From NCBI RefSeq assembly GCF_003971065.1, contig NZ_RYDV01000001.1, positions 496,001 to 560,000 of the forward strand: a DNA stretch of 64,000 nucleotides, written 5' to 3'. The notes below the pieces were generated by a model that worked only from the letters and a program-made list of their open reading frames with translations, was not told the DNA's origin and did no database searches. The translations under genes and the position numbers were made by a program. The DNA comes from Candidimonas sp. SYP-B2681 (lineage in GTDB: Bacteria > Pseudomonadota > Gammaproteobacteria > Burkholderiales > Burkholderiaceae_B). This document shows, in pieces, positions 40,230-49,456 of this stretch (its first letter is position 1; each line of letters begins with the position of its first letter).

Positions 40230-42197
40230 ATGTTCGATTTTATACGTACGCATCAACGATTGATGCAACTCGTTCTGCTGGTACTGATTCTTCCGTCTTT
40301 CGTATTGATTGGCGTAAGTGGGTATTCCAACTATGTGTCTGGCGATGAACCACTTGTAAAAGTCGGAGACTCCACTATCACGTCGCAAGAGTTCGATCAG
40401 GCGCGCCGTAATCAGCTTGAGCAGATCCAGCAAAACGCGCAGGGCGGATTTGATCCTGCCGTGCTTGATAATCCCGCAGCGCGCAGCGTCTTGCTTGAAT
40501 CCCTGATCGATCGCAGGGTAGTCGCAACCACCGCAACAAAGGAACGCTTCAGTGTTTCCGACACAGCGCTGCGTCAAGCAATTGCTTCTATGCCGCAATT
40601 GCAGGTCGACGGGCAGTTTTCGCCGGAAAGATATAACCAGGTGCTGGCGTCAGCGGGCCTTAACACACGCGATTTCGAACAAGGCCAGCGCGCAGAATTG
40701 GCGCTCGATCGCGTCCTGGGCCCGATCGCACTGACCGCAAGCGTTCCCGCCGCGGTTGTCGATCGTCTTGAACATGTACTGACCGAAGAACGAACCGTCC
40801 GTTTGGCCGCTTTTCCGGTCAGTGATTTCGAAAAAGACCTGATGATCACCGATGCCGACATTCAGGCATGGTACGAAAAGAACAAACAAAGTCTCGAGCT
40901 TCCGGAACAGGTCAGTGCTGAATATATTCTTTTGAATGAACCAGCGGCCATGGAAAATCTTCCGGCGCCTACGCCTGAAGATCTGCAAAAATATTACGAG
41001 CAAAACAAGGCGCGCTATGTGCAGCCTGCGCGCGTAAACGTCAGTCATATACAAATCAGTGTTGCCACTGCTGCGTCCGACGACGAGCGTGCCGCTGCCC
41101 GAACCAAGGCTGAAGAAATCGCCAAGAAGCTTAGCGCTGACCCGTCTGCGTTTGCCGAAACGGCTCGCAGCGAATCGCAAGACGCTGGTACAGCTAAAGA
41201 CGGCGGCAAGCTTGGGTGGATCACAAAAGGATCCTGGCCAGCAAACCTCGAGCAGGTAGTATTCGCGCTAGAAAAAGGTCAGGTCTCGGATGCCGTTGAG
41301 GGCCCTGGCGGTTATCACGTATTCCAGGCCAGCGATATCCAGGCTGAAAAAGGTGAGTCCTTTGACGAAGCCAGGTCCAAGATCGAGGCTGAAGTGCGGC
41401 GTCAACTGGGGGCAGAGCGCTTTGCCGACATGGCAACTCGCCTGACGAGTCTGGTGTACGACAATCCCACCAGCCTGCAGCCCGCTGCCGACGCATTGGG
41501 GATGAAAATAAAATCCGCCGCCGGTATTGCGCGAGATCGTCTCTTGCCGTCTGATGAAGTCGGCGCAAATGCGGCTTCCGCTGGTGAAGATGCGTCGCTC
41601 CTAGACGATGTACGCGTCCGCCGTGCTTTGTTTACTCAGCAGGCTTTGAACGACAAACAGAACTCCGGTGTTATCGAAATTTCGCCAGACACAATGATCG
41701 TTGTCAGGGTGAGCGCTGTCACGCCGGCCCATATCCCCGAGCTTGCCAAGGTTAAAAGCCATATCCAGGAAAAACTGAAGGAAGAAGGGGCGCTCGCCGC
41801 CGCTGAAAAGGCCGGCAAGGATCTGCTCGCCACTTTCCAGAACAGCCCGAACCAAACCATTGTTCCCGAGCAATTCGGTACGCCGCTTAGCATTAGCCGC
41901 ATCAATGCTCAAGGCCTTGATAAACCGGTCGTTGACGCCGCATTCTCTGTTTCGACCAAGAAGTTGCCCCAGTATGCCGGGGTAAAAGGTCCGCAAGGGT
42001 TTGCAGTAATCCGTATTGAAGATGCCAAACCGGGTAAGACCGACTCTCCGCTGCTGGCGACTTTGCCGGCAGAACTGAATCAGGCCTGGGCCCGTGCCGA
42101 GGAACAAGCCGTGCTCAAGTCCATGAAAGCTGAGGCAAACGTGAAAATGCTGCCAGACGCACAAAAGGCTCTGGCTGGCGATACGGCGCGAAATTAA
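40230..42197 (+). CDS. ppiD: periplasmic folding chaperone/isomerase PpiD
   Basis: The 655-residue protein has one N-terminal membrane helix (about 13-33). A SurA-N-like chaperone segment follows, then a PpiC parvulin domain (about 260-375) with VNVSHIQIS, GGKLGWITKGSW and GGYHVFQA, and a long C-terminal SurA-like region. PpiD is anchored in the inner membrane near SecYEG and helps newly exported proteins fold. It starts with MFDFIRTHQRLMQ, the normal family start. Confidence 0.93.
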   Translation: MFDFIRTHQRLMQLVLLVLILPSFVLIGVSGYSNYVSGDEPLVKVGDSTITSQEFDQARRNQLEQIQQNAQGGFDPAVLDNPAARSVLLESLIDRRVVATTATKERFSVSDTALRQAIASMPQLQVDGQFSPERYNQVLASAGLNTRDFEQGQRAELALDRVLGPIALTASVPAAVVDRLEHVLTEERTVRLAAFPVSDFEKDLMITDADIQAWYEKNKQSLELPEQVSAEYILLNEPAAMENLPAPTPEDLQKYYEQNKARYVQPARVNVSHIQISVATAASDDERAAARTKAEEIAKKLSADPSAFAETARSESQDAGTAKDGGKLGWITKGSWPANLEQVVFALEKGQVSDAVEGPGGYHVFQASDIQAEKGESFDEARSKIEAEVRRQLGAERFADMATRLTSLVYDNPTSLQPAADALGMKIKSAAGIARDRLLPSDEVGANAASAGEDASLLDDVRVRRALFTQQALNDKQNSGVIEISPDTMIVVRVSAVTPAHIPELAKVKSHIQEKLKEEGALAAAEKAGKDLLATFQNSPNQTIVPEQFGTPLSISRINAQGLDKPVVDAAFSVSTKKLPQYAGVKGPQGFAVIRIEDAKPGKTDSPLLATLPAELNQAWARAEEQAVLKSMKAEANVKMLPDAQKALAGDTARN

Positions 42198-42205
42198 GCC
42201 GAAGT

Positions 42206-42234
42206 ATCCCGGATGCTGCCATGGCGTCCGGGAT
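42206..42234. terminator. hairpin between convergent ppiD and tesA
   Basis: ATCCCGGA (42206-42213) and TCCGGGAT (42227-42234) form a perfect 8-bp stem with a 13-nt loop, 9 bp after the ppiD stop and 27 bp from the tesA stop. No T-run follows, so Rho or another process may be needed. Confidence 0.4.
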
Positions 42235-42260
42235 GTCCTGGTTGGGCGGTCAGCGATCGC

Positions 42261-42902
42261 TTATGGCTTAAGCAATGGCTGTAGATGCTTCCACACGTTT
42301 TCCGCCAATATTGCTTGAGCCTGCTCGTTCGGATGTATGCCATCGGCCTGAAACATGTCACGCTCAGTCGCAATACCGTCCAGTAGAAAAGGCACAAGGG
42401 CAATGTTATATCGGTTCGCGAGCGATGCAAAAATCTGCCGGAATCGTTCAGAATACGGCCTGCCATAATTAGGCGGAATTTGCATGCCGACCAGCAGTAC
42501 CTGGGCCCCCGACTGCTGCGACATGCTAATCATTTTCGACAAATTATCTTCTGTCGCCGTCAACGACAAGCCTCGCAAGGCATCGTTGCTGCCCAACTCT
42601 ATGATCACGACTTTCGCTTGATGCTGCTCCAACGCAGCAGGCAGGCGGCTAACGCCGCCGCTGGTGGTATCGCCGCTGATACTGGAATTACGGATCTGGT
42701 ATCCTGTTTTTTCGTTCGACAGACGGCGATCGAGCAGGGCCACCCAGCCCGAGCCACGCTGCAAGCCATATTCTGCAGATAAACTATCGCCGACCACCAA
42801 TATTGCCGGCTCAGGTTCGGGATCCGTGGCCGCGATCGCAGCCATGTTTGAAAAAGGCAGCCAACATAGTGCCGCTACCATAAGACGCAAGCGTATCCAC
42901 AT
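42261..42902 (-). CDS. tesA: SGNH-family arylesterase/thioesterase, TesA-like
   Basis: The 213-residue protein has a signal peptide (about 1-25) and the four SGNH blocks: GDSLSAEYGL with nucleophile Ser (about 41), SGDTTSGG, ELGSNDALRG and DGIHPNEQAQ with Asp and His. E. coli TesA (TAP) is a periplasmic multifunctional esterase. Its ATG at 42902-42900 overlaps the divergent ABC ATPase ATG (42901-42903) inside a CATG palindrome. The tesA/ybbA divergent pair is common in proteobacteria. Confidence 0.92.
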   Translation of the reverse strand: MWIRLRLMVAALCWLPFSNMAAIAATDPEPEPAILVVGDSLSAEYGLQRGSGWVALLDRRLSNEKTGYQIRNSSISGDTTSGGVSRLPAALEQHQAKVVIIELGSNDALRGLSLTATEDNLSKMISMSQQSGAQVLLVGMQIPPNYGRPYSERFRQIFASLANRYNIALVPFLLDGIATERDMFQADGIHPNEQAQAILAENVWKHLQPLLKP

Positions 42903-43575
42903 GAATTACATCCATTCGATTGAAGTCAATCAATTATGCCAAAGAGTCAGTGACTCCTCAGGTGTCCTCGATATTTTAAGCAATGTCAGTTTCACCGTCG
43001 CGGATGGCGAGGCCGTCGCCGTAACCGGCAGTTCAGGTTCTGGAAAATCCACTTTGCTAGGGTTGTTGGCAGGGCTCGATGTTCCCACATCAGGACAGGT
43101 CAAGCTTTTAGGACATGATCTATTTACCTTAGACGAAGAAGCACGCGCAGCATTACGGGCGGCGCATGTCGGATTTGTCTTTCAGTCGTTTCAACTTCTG
43201 CCTAATCTGACGGCATTGGAGAACGTAATGCTCCCGCTTGAGCTTGCTGGAAAGCCTGCGTTAGAGGCAGCCAGGAATATGCTGGAACGCGTCGGACTTA
43301 AGGATCGCTTGCACCATTATCCCAAGACACTATCGGGCGGCGAGCAGCAACGAGTCTCGCTTGCCCGTGCCTTTGTCGTACAGCCACGCCTGTTGTTTGC
43401 CGACGAGCCCACCGGTAGTCTCGATACCCAGAATGGCAGAAAAATAGTAGATTTGATGTTCGCACTGCATCGCGAACATCAGACGACCCTGATGCTGGTA
43501 ACGCACGATGTGCAATTGGCAGCTTTGTGTCAGCGCGAATTAAAATTGTCGGCGGGACAACTGCAGCCCAACTAG
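42901..43575 (+). CDS. ABC transporter ATP-binding protein, YbbA/LolD-like
   Basis: From the ATG at 42901 the protein is 224 residues. Walker A is GSSGSGKST near residue 48, the Q-loop is [17 protein letters not shown], the signature is [14 protein letters not shown] and Walker B is [12 protein letters not shown], of the MacB/LolD type. YbbA normally works with the large permease YbbP. Here no permease follows; the next gene is the convergent broken Bug receptor gene. The partner must lie elsewhere or be lost. Confidence 0.92.
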   Translation: MNYIHSIEVNQLCQRVSDSSGVLDILSNVSFTVADGEAVAVTGSSGSGKSTLLGLLAGLDVPTSGQVKLLGHDLFTLDEEARAALRAAHVGFVFQSFQLLPNLTALENVMLPLELAGKPALEAARNMLERVGLKDRLHHYPKTLSGGEQQRVSLARAFVVQPRLLFADEPTGSLDTQNGRKIVDLMFALHREHQTTLMLVTHDVQLAALCQRELKLSAGQLQPN

Positions 43576-43630
43576 TCAGGTGTGCATCGAACCCACTTGA
43601 ATTCAAAACAAATGACTCGAATGGACGACC

Positions 43631-44397
43631 TCAGGGCGCTTTATCAATTCCCGCTTGCTTGATAAATTTTGCGCTAAGGTCAATATCGTTCTTGATGAGT
43701 TGGTGAAACGCGGCATGGTAGATACCGCAAGCGCACGAATAGTACCCGCCTTGATTTGTGCATGTGCTGCCGGAACCGCCAGAAAGGCTGTGTGAATTTG
43801 TCCAGAAATCAAATCGCTCACAAGGGTGCTTCCACCTTTGTAGGGAGCGTGCATCATTTTTATATCTGACTTCGCTTCCAGCAATACACTGGCTAAATGC
43901 AATGCACTGCCAGATCCGGACGAACCATAATTAAGGGCTTCAGAAGCTTTGCGCGCCGCCCCGACGAGATCTTGGACTGTCTTGTAGGGCGAGTTAGCCG
44001 GCACAGTTAACACCAGCGGCACGTAACCTAAAAGCGTACTCGCGGTAAGGTCGTTTATTGAATCGTAGGACAATGATTTGTTCAGGCTGGGATTCACCGA
44101 ATGGTTCGATGAAATCAGTCCCAATGTATAACCGTTTGATGCCGAGGCTAACACTTCTTTTGTTCCGGGAATCCCGTCTGCGCCGGCCTTGTTATCAATA
44201 ATGACCATTTGCTTTAACATCTGGCCGAGATCTGCTGAAATGGTACGGGCAACCGTATCAAGGCCGGAGCCGGGAGCGCTTGTGACGACTATTCGTATAG
44301 GTCGCTCCGGGTAAGAGCCTGATGCATAAGCGCAGACTGGGCCAGTAACCCAAAGAGTCCCTGTCAACAAGCTTATAAGCAGCTTTCGACGATTCAA
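43631..44397 (-). pseudogene. Bug/TctC tripartite tricarboxylate receptor, internal deletion and frameshift
   Basis: It starts at TTG 44397 (AGGAGA upstream) with a signal peptide, then YPERPIRIVVTSAPGSG and NKAGADG of Bug receptors. The normal fold continues to about residue 230 (AGTIRALAVSTMPRF). Directly after that the frame changes; another frame reads a family-like C-terminus, FHQLIKNDIDLSAKFIKQAG, ending at TGA 43631-43633. About 70 residues that family members have between these points are absent. In the original frame the ORF runs to 43603 with an unrelated tail. The receptor is probably non-functional. No TctA/TctB genes are adjacent, which is usual for orphan Bug genes. Confidence 0.7.
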
Positions 44398-44651
44398 GTT
44401 TGTCTCCTTTTAAACGAGCTTTTTTATAAGCGACGAATAAAATTCCGTTCATCGCCCGCCATATTGAATATTGCTGGATGAATCAAATAGCACCAGGGCC
44501 GATTCTAGGTATCGGCGCTTACGATAACCAGAGCTCTTTCGGGATGGGCGCCATCTCGTTTGGCGATGAGGGAATGGGTTTATACAGTACGTTATTTTGA
44601 GTCGGGCAGGGCCAGTTGCTCGAGCCCACACTATCAACGCTGGCGGGGCTT

Positions 44652-45539
44652 ATGACACGACGTATCGATCCTTATAGTTTGCGCCTGTTCGTGGCGACGG
44701 CAACCGAGGGGTCTATCGCGCGCGGCGCGGCAAGGGAGCATATTGCGGCGTCGGCGTTGAGCCGCCGGATTTCGGATCTGGAGTATGCCTTGGGCGTGCC
44801 ATTGTTTGTAAGGTCGCCCCGCGGGATTGAGCTCACTAATGCCGGGCAGGTGGTGTTCGAACGTGGCCTGAAGATAGACGATGATATCCAGCAGTTAAAA
44901 CGTGACGTTCAAGCTTCAGACGGCGTGGTCAACGGTACAGTCAGGCTATGGGCAAATATGTCATCGATCATAGGATATCTTCCCGAACGCCTTAAGAACT
45001 TCACAACAACGTTTCCACATGTGACCCTGGCATTGTCGGAAGTCGATACCCACGAGGTGATACGCGCCTGTCTCGACGATAAAGCGGATGTTGGCGTCGG
45101 CGTGAAAACGGATGTGCCAGCGGGTCTGGAATCCTGGTATTTTTCTTCAGACCCCTTGCTGGTGGTTGTGCCAGTTGGGCATGCGTTGGCGAGCGAGCGG
45201 TATGTTCAATTTACTCAGGCACTGGCGTATCCCTTGATAGGGGTACATCCCGGCGGTTCGCTGGATACGTTATTGCTTCAAAAAGCCAAGGAAGTACTTG
45301 GCACTGCAAGCATACCGGTACAAGTCAGCAGTTTCGACGCCGCTTGTCGCATGGTCGAAGCAGGCTTGGGCATTACGATCATTCCGCGAAGTGCGGCCCG
45401 GGCTTATGCCGGAACTCGAAAGTTTGTACGCAAGCCTCTAGTAGAAGTCTGGGCGGCGCGAGAATTATGGATTTACTCGTTGCGAAAGTCGCCGCGGCTG
45501 CGATCTGTGGAAGCCTTGATCGAGGCGCTACAGGATTAG
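44652..45539 (+). CDS. LysR-family transcriptional regulator
   Basis: The 295-residue protein has an N-terminal winged HTH (about 7-65; FVATATEGSIARGAAREHIAASALSRRISDLE, cited here by SIARGAAR and SALSRRIS). A periplasmic-binding-like effector domain follows at about 90-290. ATG 44652 is favoured, with GGCGGGGC upstream; the frame opens at 44616. It is divergent from the broken Bug receptor gene and codirectional with the aconitase-family gene, so it probably regulated both (inference from context). Confidence 0.9.
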   Translation: MTRRIDPYSLRLFVATATEGSIARGAAREHIAASALSRRISDLEYALGVPLFVRSPRGIELTNAGQVVFERGLKIDDDIQQLKRDVQASDGVVNGTVRLWANMSSIIGYLPERLKNFTTTFPHVTLALSEVDTHEVIRACLDDKADVGVGVKTDVPAGLESWYFSSDPLLVVVPVGHALASERYVQFTQALAYPLIGVHPGGSLDTLLLQKAKEVLGTASIPVQVSSFDAACRMVEAGLGITIIPRSAARAYAGTRKFVRKPLVEVWAARELWIYSLRKSPRLRSVEALIEALQD

Positions 45540-45635
45540 GTTGTAAAGGTGTAAACAACGCTATCGCATTTTTCGATGGCCCTTCTGCTGCTTTACTAGT
45601 TCGCCTTGCATTGATATCCAGGCAAAATCTGGGCT

Positions 45636-47612
45636 ATGAAAAACATATCCGACCAAGCCATCGTTTTTGGCAAAATCCTTTATTTGTGTAATGACCCTGA
45701 ACAGATACGGCGACAATTACAGGGAATCCAGTTCGATCATGCAAGTGCGGCTAGCTTGCGCGATGATGTGTCGACTGACGAGATAACTCCGGTCAGCATA
45801 CTGTCTCATTACGATCAAAAGTTGGGCCAGTTCGTGTATACCGGACTTAAGGTTGCCGGCGAATTCCCCATAGAAAGACACTCGGTCGCGCAGAGCGCAT
45901 TTCAGGTCGTGGTCGGAGGGCAAAGGTATGGTAAAGGTTCATCGCGCGAACATAGTCCATCGGCAGAGCTATATGCTGGTGTGCGCCTAGTCATTGCCGA
46001 GAGCTTCGAAAGGATTTATAGGCAAAACGCAGATAACATCGGACTGTTCACTTCAACCGACTTTGGGCTTCTTGCGCGTATCGAGCGCGGTGAGGCAATA
46101 AGTATTCAAGAGCTGATCGCCGACCGCGACGAGCTTGCCGCCGCTATTATTAAAAGTGGCGGGCTGTTGCGATACGGCCAAAAGCATATGCAGCAGATCG
46201 ATGTGCACTATGTGCCGGTGCATGGTCGTCAGCTAAGCCTTTTCGAAAAGATCGTTGGCCGCCATCAGTTGGAAACGAGCGATGTTCCCGCCGACCCCAA
46301 GCCAGGCGAAGGTGCTTTTGTACGAGCCGACTGGCGCTTCATACACGAGTACTACACCGCCATGTGCGCGCATATGCTGGGAATGGCTTACGGCGAATCC
46401 TTAGAACTGCGGGATCCGGAAACGATCCTGGTCTTCGAGGACCATACGTCTTATATGCACGACAGTCCGGCCCATATACGAGGGGGACTGATTCCCAATA
46501 TGGTGGCGATGTGTGAAGCGCAACGTGATTTTTGCCAGAAATACGGCTTGAAGATGCATCGCACCCTCACCGACGAAGAGGCGCTGCTTGATGACGGCAG
46601 CAACGTTGCGGGAATCTCGCATGCCATGATGGCGGAACACTATGCGCTTCCGGGCCAGGTCGTCGTAGGTACTGACTCTCATACCCCTCACAGTGGCGCT
46701 CTGGGCTGCGTTGCCTTTGGCGTGGGCACGACCGACATGGCCAATGCATTCATGACGGGCGCCACCCGAATGACCATGCCGGAGCAAGTGTTAGTTAACC
46801 TTCAAGGCGCTTTGCCAACAGGCGTAACCGCCAAAGACATCGTTTTGCACTTATTGGCGCAGCCAGCGGTTCGAGACGGGGTGGGCGTAGGTAAAGTGTT
46901 TGAATTCGCCGGGCCTGTAACCCAGTCATTGTCCATCGACGAAAGGGCCACTCTTACCAATATGGTGGCCGAGTTAGGCGGGTTTACCGGAATTGTTGCT
47001 CCCGATGCGAAAACGATCGAGTTTATCCAGGACCGCCGCGGAATTGAATTTCAGCTTGAGTCCTGGATGCATAGTGATGACGGCGCTCACTACGCCCATA
47101 CGAGCAACATCGATTGTTCAACCCTTACGCCGATTGTGGCCGAACCTGGAGATCCTGGGCGCGGCGTGCCATTGTGCCAGCTGCATCATAAAGTGAAGAT
47201 TGATATTGCCTACGGCGGATCGTGTACAGGGGGCAAGCGGGCCGATTTCGACCTGTATTACCAAGTGCTTTCTTGGGCGCTGGAGCGGAATATAGGATTG
47301 CCTGAACACGTTAAGCTGTACTTGCAATATGGCACAACGGCAGTGCGCGACTATTGTGTTGAGCGGGGATATGATCAGGTCTTCAAAAGAATCGGTGCCC
47401 GCATCCTGCAACCTTCTTGTGGTGCCTGTGCTAACTGTGGACCGGGAGTATCGACAAATCCGGATCAAGTTACCGTAAGCGCCATAAATCGGAACTTTCC
47501 GGGGCGATCTGGGCCGGGTCTCGTGTGGTTAGCGAGCCCGCCCACTGTTGCAGCCAGTGCACTGGCAGGAGAATTAATGTCTTTTGACGACCTGCAACGT
47601 CGAGCTCAATAG
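45636..47612 (+). CDS. aconitase-family hydro-lyase, swivel domain first
   Basis: The 658-residue protein places a LeuD/aconitase swivel domain at the N-terminus (about 25-190; VSTDEITPVSIL, GQRYGKGSSREHSPSAELYAGV). The LeuC-like catalytic domain comes after it (about 215-640). [4Fe-4S] ligands are Cys530 in YGGSCTGGK and Cys595/Cys598 in PSCGACANCGPG. VVGTDSHTPHSGALG and GVGTTDMANA match the substrate region. The order is the reverse of AcnA and like AcnB, but without AcnB's HEAT domain. The function is dehydration/hydration of a hydroxy tri- or dicarboxylate; the substrate is unknown. It lies downstream of the LysR gene. Confidence 0.88.
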   Translation: MKNISDQAIVFGKILYLCNDPEQIRRQLQGIQFDHASAASLRDDVSTDEITPVSILSHYDQKLGQFVYTGLKVAGEFPIERHSVAQSAFQVVVGGQRYGKGSSREHSPSAELYAGVRLVIAESFERIYRQNADNIGLFTSTDFGLLARIERGEAISIQELIADRDELAAAIIKSGGLLRYGQKHMQQIDVHYVPVHGRQLSLFEKIVGRHQLETSDVPADPKPGEGAFVRADWRFIHEYYTAMCAHMLGMAYGESLELRDPETILVFEDHTSYMHDSPAHIRGGLIPNMVAMCEAQRDFCQKYGLKMHRTLTDEEALLDDGSNVAGISHAMMAEHYALPGQVVVGTDSHTPHSGALGCVAFGVGTTDMANAFMTGATRMTMPEQVLVNLQGALPTGVTAKDIVLHLLAQPAVRDGVGVGKVFEFAGPVTQSLSIDERATLTNMVAELGGFTGIVAPDAKTIEFIQDRRGIEFQLESWMHSDDGAHYAHTSNIDCSTLTPIVAEPGDPGRGVPLCQLHHKVKIDIAYGGSCTGGKRADFDLYYQVLSWALERNIGLPEHVKLYLQYGTTAVRDYCVERGYDQVFKRIGARILQPSCGACANCGPGVSTNPDQVTVSAINRNFPGRSGPGLVWLASPPTVAASALAGELMSFDDLQRRAQ

Positions 47613-47616
47613 AGCA

Positions 47617-47648
47617 GTCTTGTGGTGTTTCACGAAACACCACAAGAC
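47617..47648. terminator. perfect inverted repeat between aconitase-like and DctM genes
   Basis: GTCTTGTGGTGTTT and its exact complement form a 14-bp stem around a CACG loop (47617-47648), 4 bp after the aconitase-like gene stop and 5 bp from the dctM stop. It probably ends both convergent transcripts. The following CATCTTT is only weakly T-rich. Confidence 0.6.
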
Positions 47649-47653
47649 CATCT

Positions 47654-48955
47654 TTACATCGTCATGTGTTTGGGAAGCCAGGTAGCAATTTCCGGCATTG
47701 CGTAAACAAGCAGAACCCCGACAATCATAAGCAGGAACATCGGAAACGAAACCCTTGCGAGGTAAGGCAGTTCTTTCTTGGTCATTCCTGAAAGCACAAA
47801 CAGGTTAAAGCCCACAGGCGGAGTGATTTGTGCCATTTCGATCACGAACACCAGGAAGATTCCGAACCAGATAAGGTCTATGCCTGCTGCCGTAACGGTA
47901 GGAAGCAAGACTCCCATGGTAAGCACGACAATCGATATGCCATCAAGGAAGCACCCCAAAATGATGAAGAAGACCATCAGGGCCATGATGAGCCCGAACT
48001 GCGAAAGCCCCAGGGTGGCTATCCATTCAGCCAATGCACGCGGCAAGCCGATATAACCCATAGCCAGAGTCAGGAACTGGGCACCGGCCAGGATGAGGGC
48101 GATCATGCAATACAGGCGGGTTGCCCCCATCAACGACTCTTTGAATACTTTCCAGTTCAACGATCCTTGTACCAGCGACAACAACAGCGACCCCAGCACA
48201 CCGACCGCGGCCGCTTCGGTTGCGGTCGCGAAGCCCGTATAGATGGAACTGAGAACGACGGCGATAAGAATGACGACGGGTATCAAGTGACGTGATTCGT
48301 ATATTTTTTGCGAAAAGGTCAATGGCTTGTCGGCGTGAGGTATTTGGTCCGGATGCAACAGCGCCCAGATGGCGATGTACCCCATGAAAAGGCCTGCCAG
48401 CAAGATACCCGGAAAAATCCCGGCGATGAACAACTTCGAAATGGAAACATCGGCCGATACGCCGTATACGATCATTATGATTGACGGCGGGATCAGCAGA
48501 CCTAGCGTGCCGGCCCCCGCCAGAGTACCAATGATTTGATCTTGCGGATAACCGCGCCGAGTCAGTTCGGGTATGGTCATTTTGCCGATGGTGGCGCAAG
48601 TCGCTGCCGACGAACCGGAAACTGCCGCAAAGATGGCGCAGCCCACCACGTTGGTGTGTAGCAGTCGACCCGGAATGCGGTCCAGCCAAGGGGCCAGTCC
48701 CTTAAACAAATCTTGCGAAAGCCGTGAACGAAAAAGGATCTCGCCCATCCACAAGAACAGAGGCAGGGCCGTTAGCGTCCAGCTTGAAGCAGCGCCCCAT
48801 ATGGTGATCGCCATGGCGTCGCCCGCAGGGCGGTTGGAAAAGAGCTCCATGCCCAGCCAGGCAGCCCCTGCCAGAGTCAGTCCAACCCATACTCCACCCG
48901 CTAGAAAGCCAAAGATGGATAGGACCAAAAGTGATGTTACTAGTGCTTCATTCAT
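47654..48955 (-). CDS. dctM: TRAP transporter large permease DctM
   Basis: The 433-residue protein has about twelve helices. Family motifs are GSSAATCATIGKMTIPELTRRGYP near residue 112 and GTLGLLIPPSIIMIVYG near residue 150, cited here by cores SGSSAATCATIG and LLIPPSIIMIVYG. The large subunit forms the ion-coupled elevator of the TRAP importer. It overlaps the DctQ gene by 8 bp. It closes a dctP-dctQ-dctM operon read on the minus strand. Confidence 0.94.
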   Translation of the reverse strand: MNEALVTSLLVLSIFGFLAGGVWVGLTLAGAAWLGMELFSNRPAGDAMAITIWGAASSWTLTALPLFLWMGEILFRSRLSQDLFKGLAPWLDRIPGRLLHTNVVGCAIFAAVSGSSAATCATIGKMTIPELTRRGYPQDQIIGTLAGAGTLGLLIPPSIIMIVYGVSADVSISKLFIAGIFPGILLAGLFMGYIAIWALLHPDQIPHADKPLTFSQKIYESRHLIPVVILIAVVLSSIYTGFATATEAAAVGVLGSLLLSLVQGSLNWKVFKESLMGATRLYCMIALILAGAQFLTLAMGYIGLPRALAEWIATLGLSQFGLIMALMVFFIILGCFLDGISIVVLTMGVLLPTVTAAGIDLIWFGIFLVFVIEMAQITPPVGFNLFVLSGMTKKELPYLARVSFPMFLLMIVGVLLVYAMPEIATWLPKHMTM

Positions 48956-49454
48956 AGTGCGCTTCTTCGCCTTGCACGGTCTCAGGAATACCGCGCATGC
49001 GCCTTACGGTTTCGTCGAGCACTGAAATAAAAAAGATAAACGTGCCTATCGCCATGCCAAGCTGCGGTATCCATAAAGGAGTGGCGTCGTCGCCCGTCGA
49101 GATGTCGTTGTAAGAGAAAGAGTCCAGGACCAGCTTTCCACTGAACCAGCACAAATTTGCTGTAATCAGGCAGGCAACAAGTAGTGCAAGAATATCGAGC
49201 CGCATACGACCTTTCATCGGCAACGCGGAAAGCAAAAGGGTGACACGTATGTGCTCGCCGCTTTTGAACGTATGTGCTAACGCGAGAAAGCCGGCGGCGG
49301 CCATAGAGTAGCCGGCATACGCATCCAGGCCACCTATGTGTATACCAAGCTGGCGGGTACTGACGGACATAACCACTGCCACCAGTACGCCGACCATGAA
49401 TATTGCCGCCAGGCCGCCCGACACCAGATAAAGATTATCAAGAAAACGGCGCAT
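48948..49454 (-). CDS. dctQ: TRAP transporter small permease DctQ
   Basis: The 168-residue protein has four membrane helices. The family pattern includes GLDAYAGYSMAAAGFLALAHTFKSGEHIRVTLL, cited here as ALAHTFKSGEHIRV near residue 62. DctQ pairs with DctM in the inner membrane. It starts 2 bp after the dctP stop and overlaps dctM by 8 bp, so all three are translationally coupled. Confidence 0.92.
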   Translation of the reverse strand: MRRFLDNLYLVSGGLAAIFMVGVLVAVVMSVSTRQLGIHIGGLDAYAGYSMAAAGFLALAHTFKSGEHIRVTLLLSALPMKGRMRLDILALLVACLITANLCWFSGKLVLDSFSYNDISTGDDATPLWIPQLGMAIGTFIFFISVLDETVRRMRGIPETVQGEEAHYE

Positions 49455-49456
49455 GC

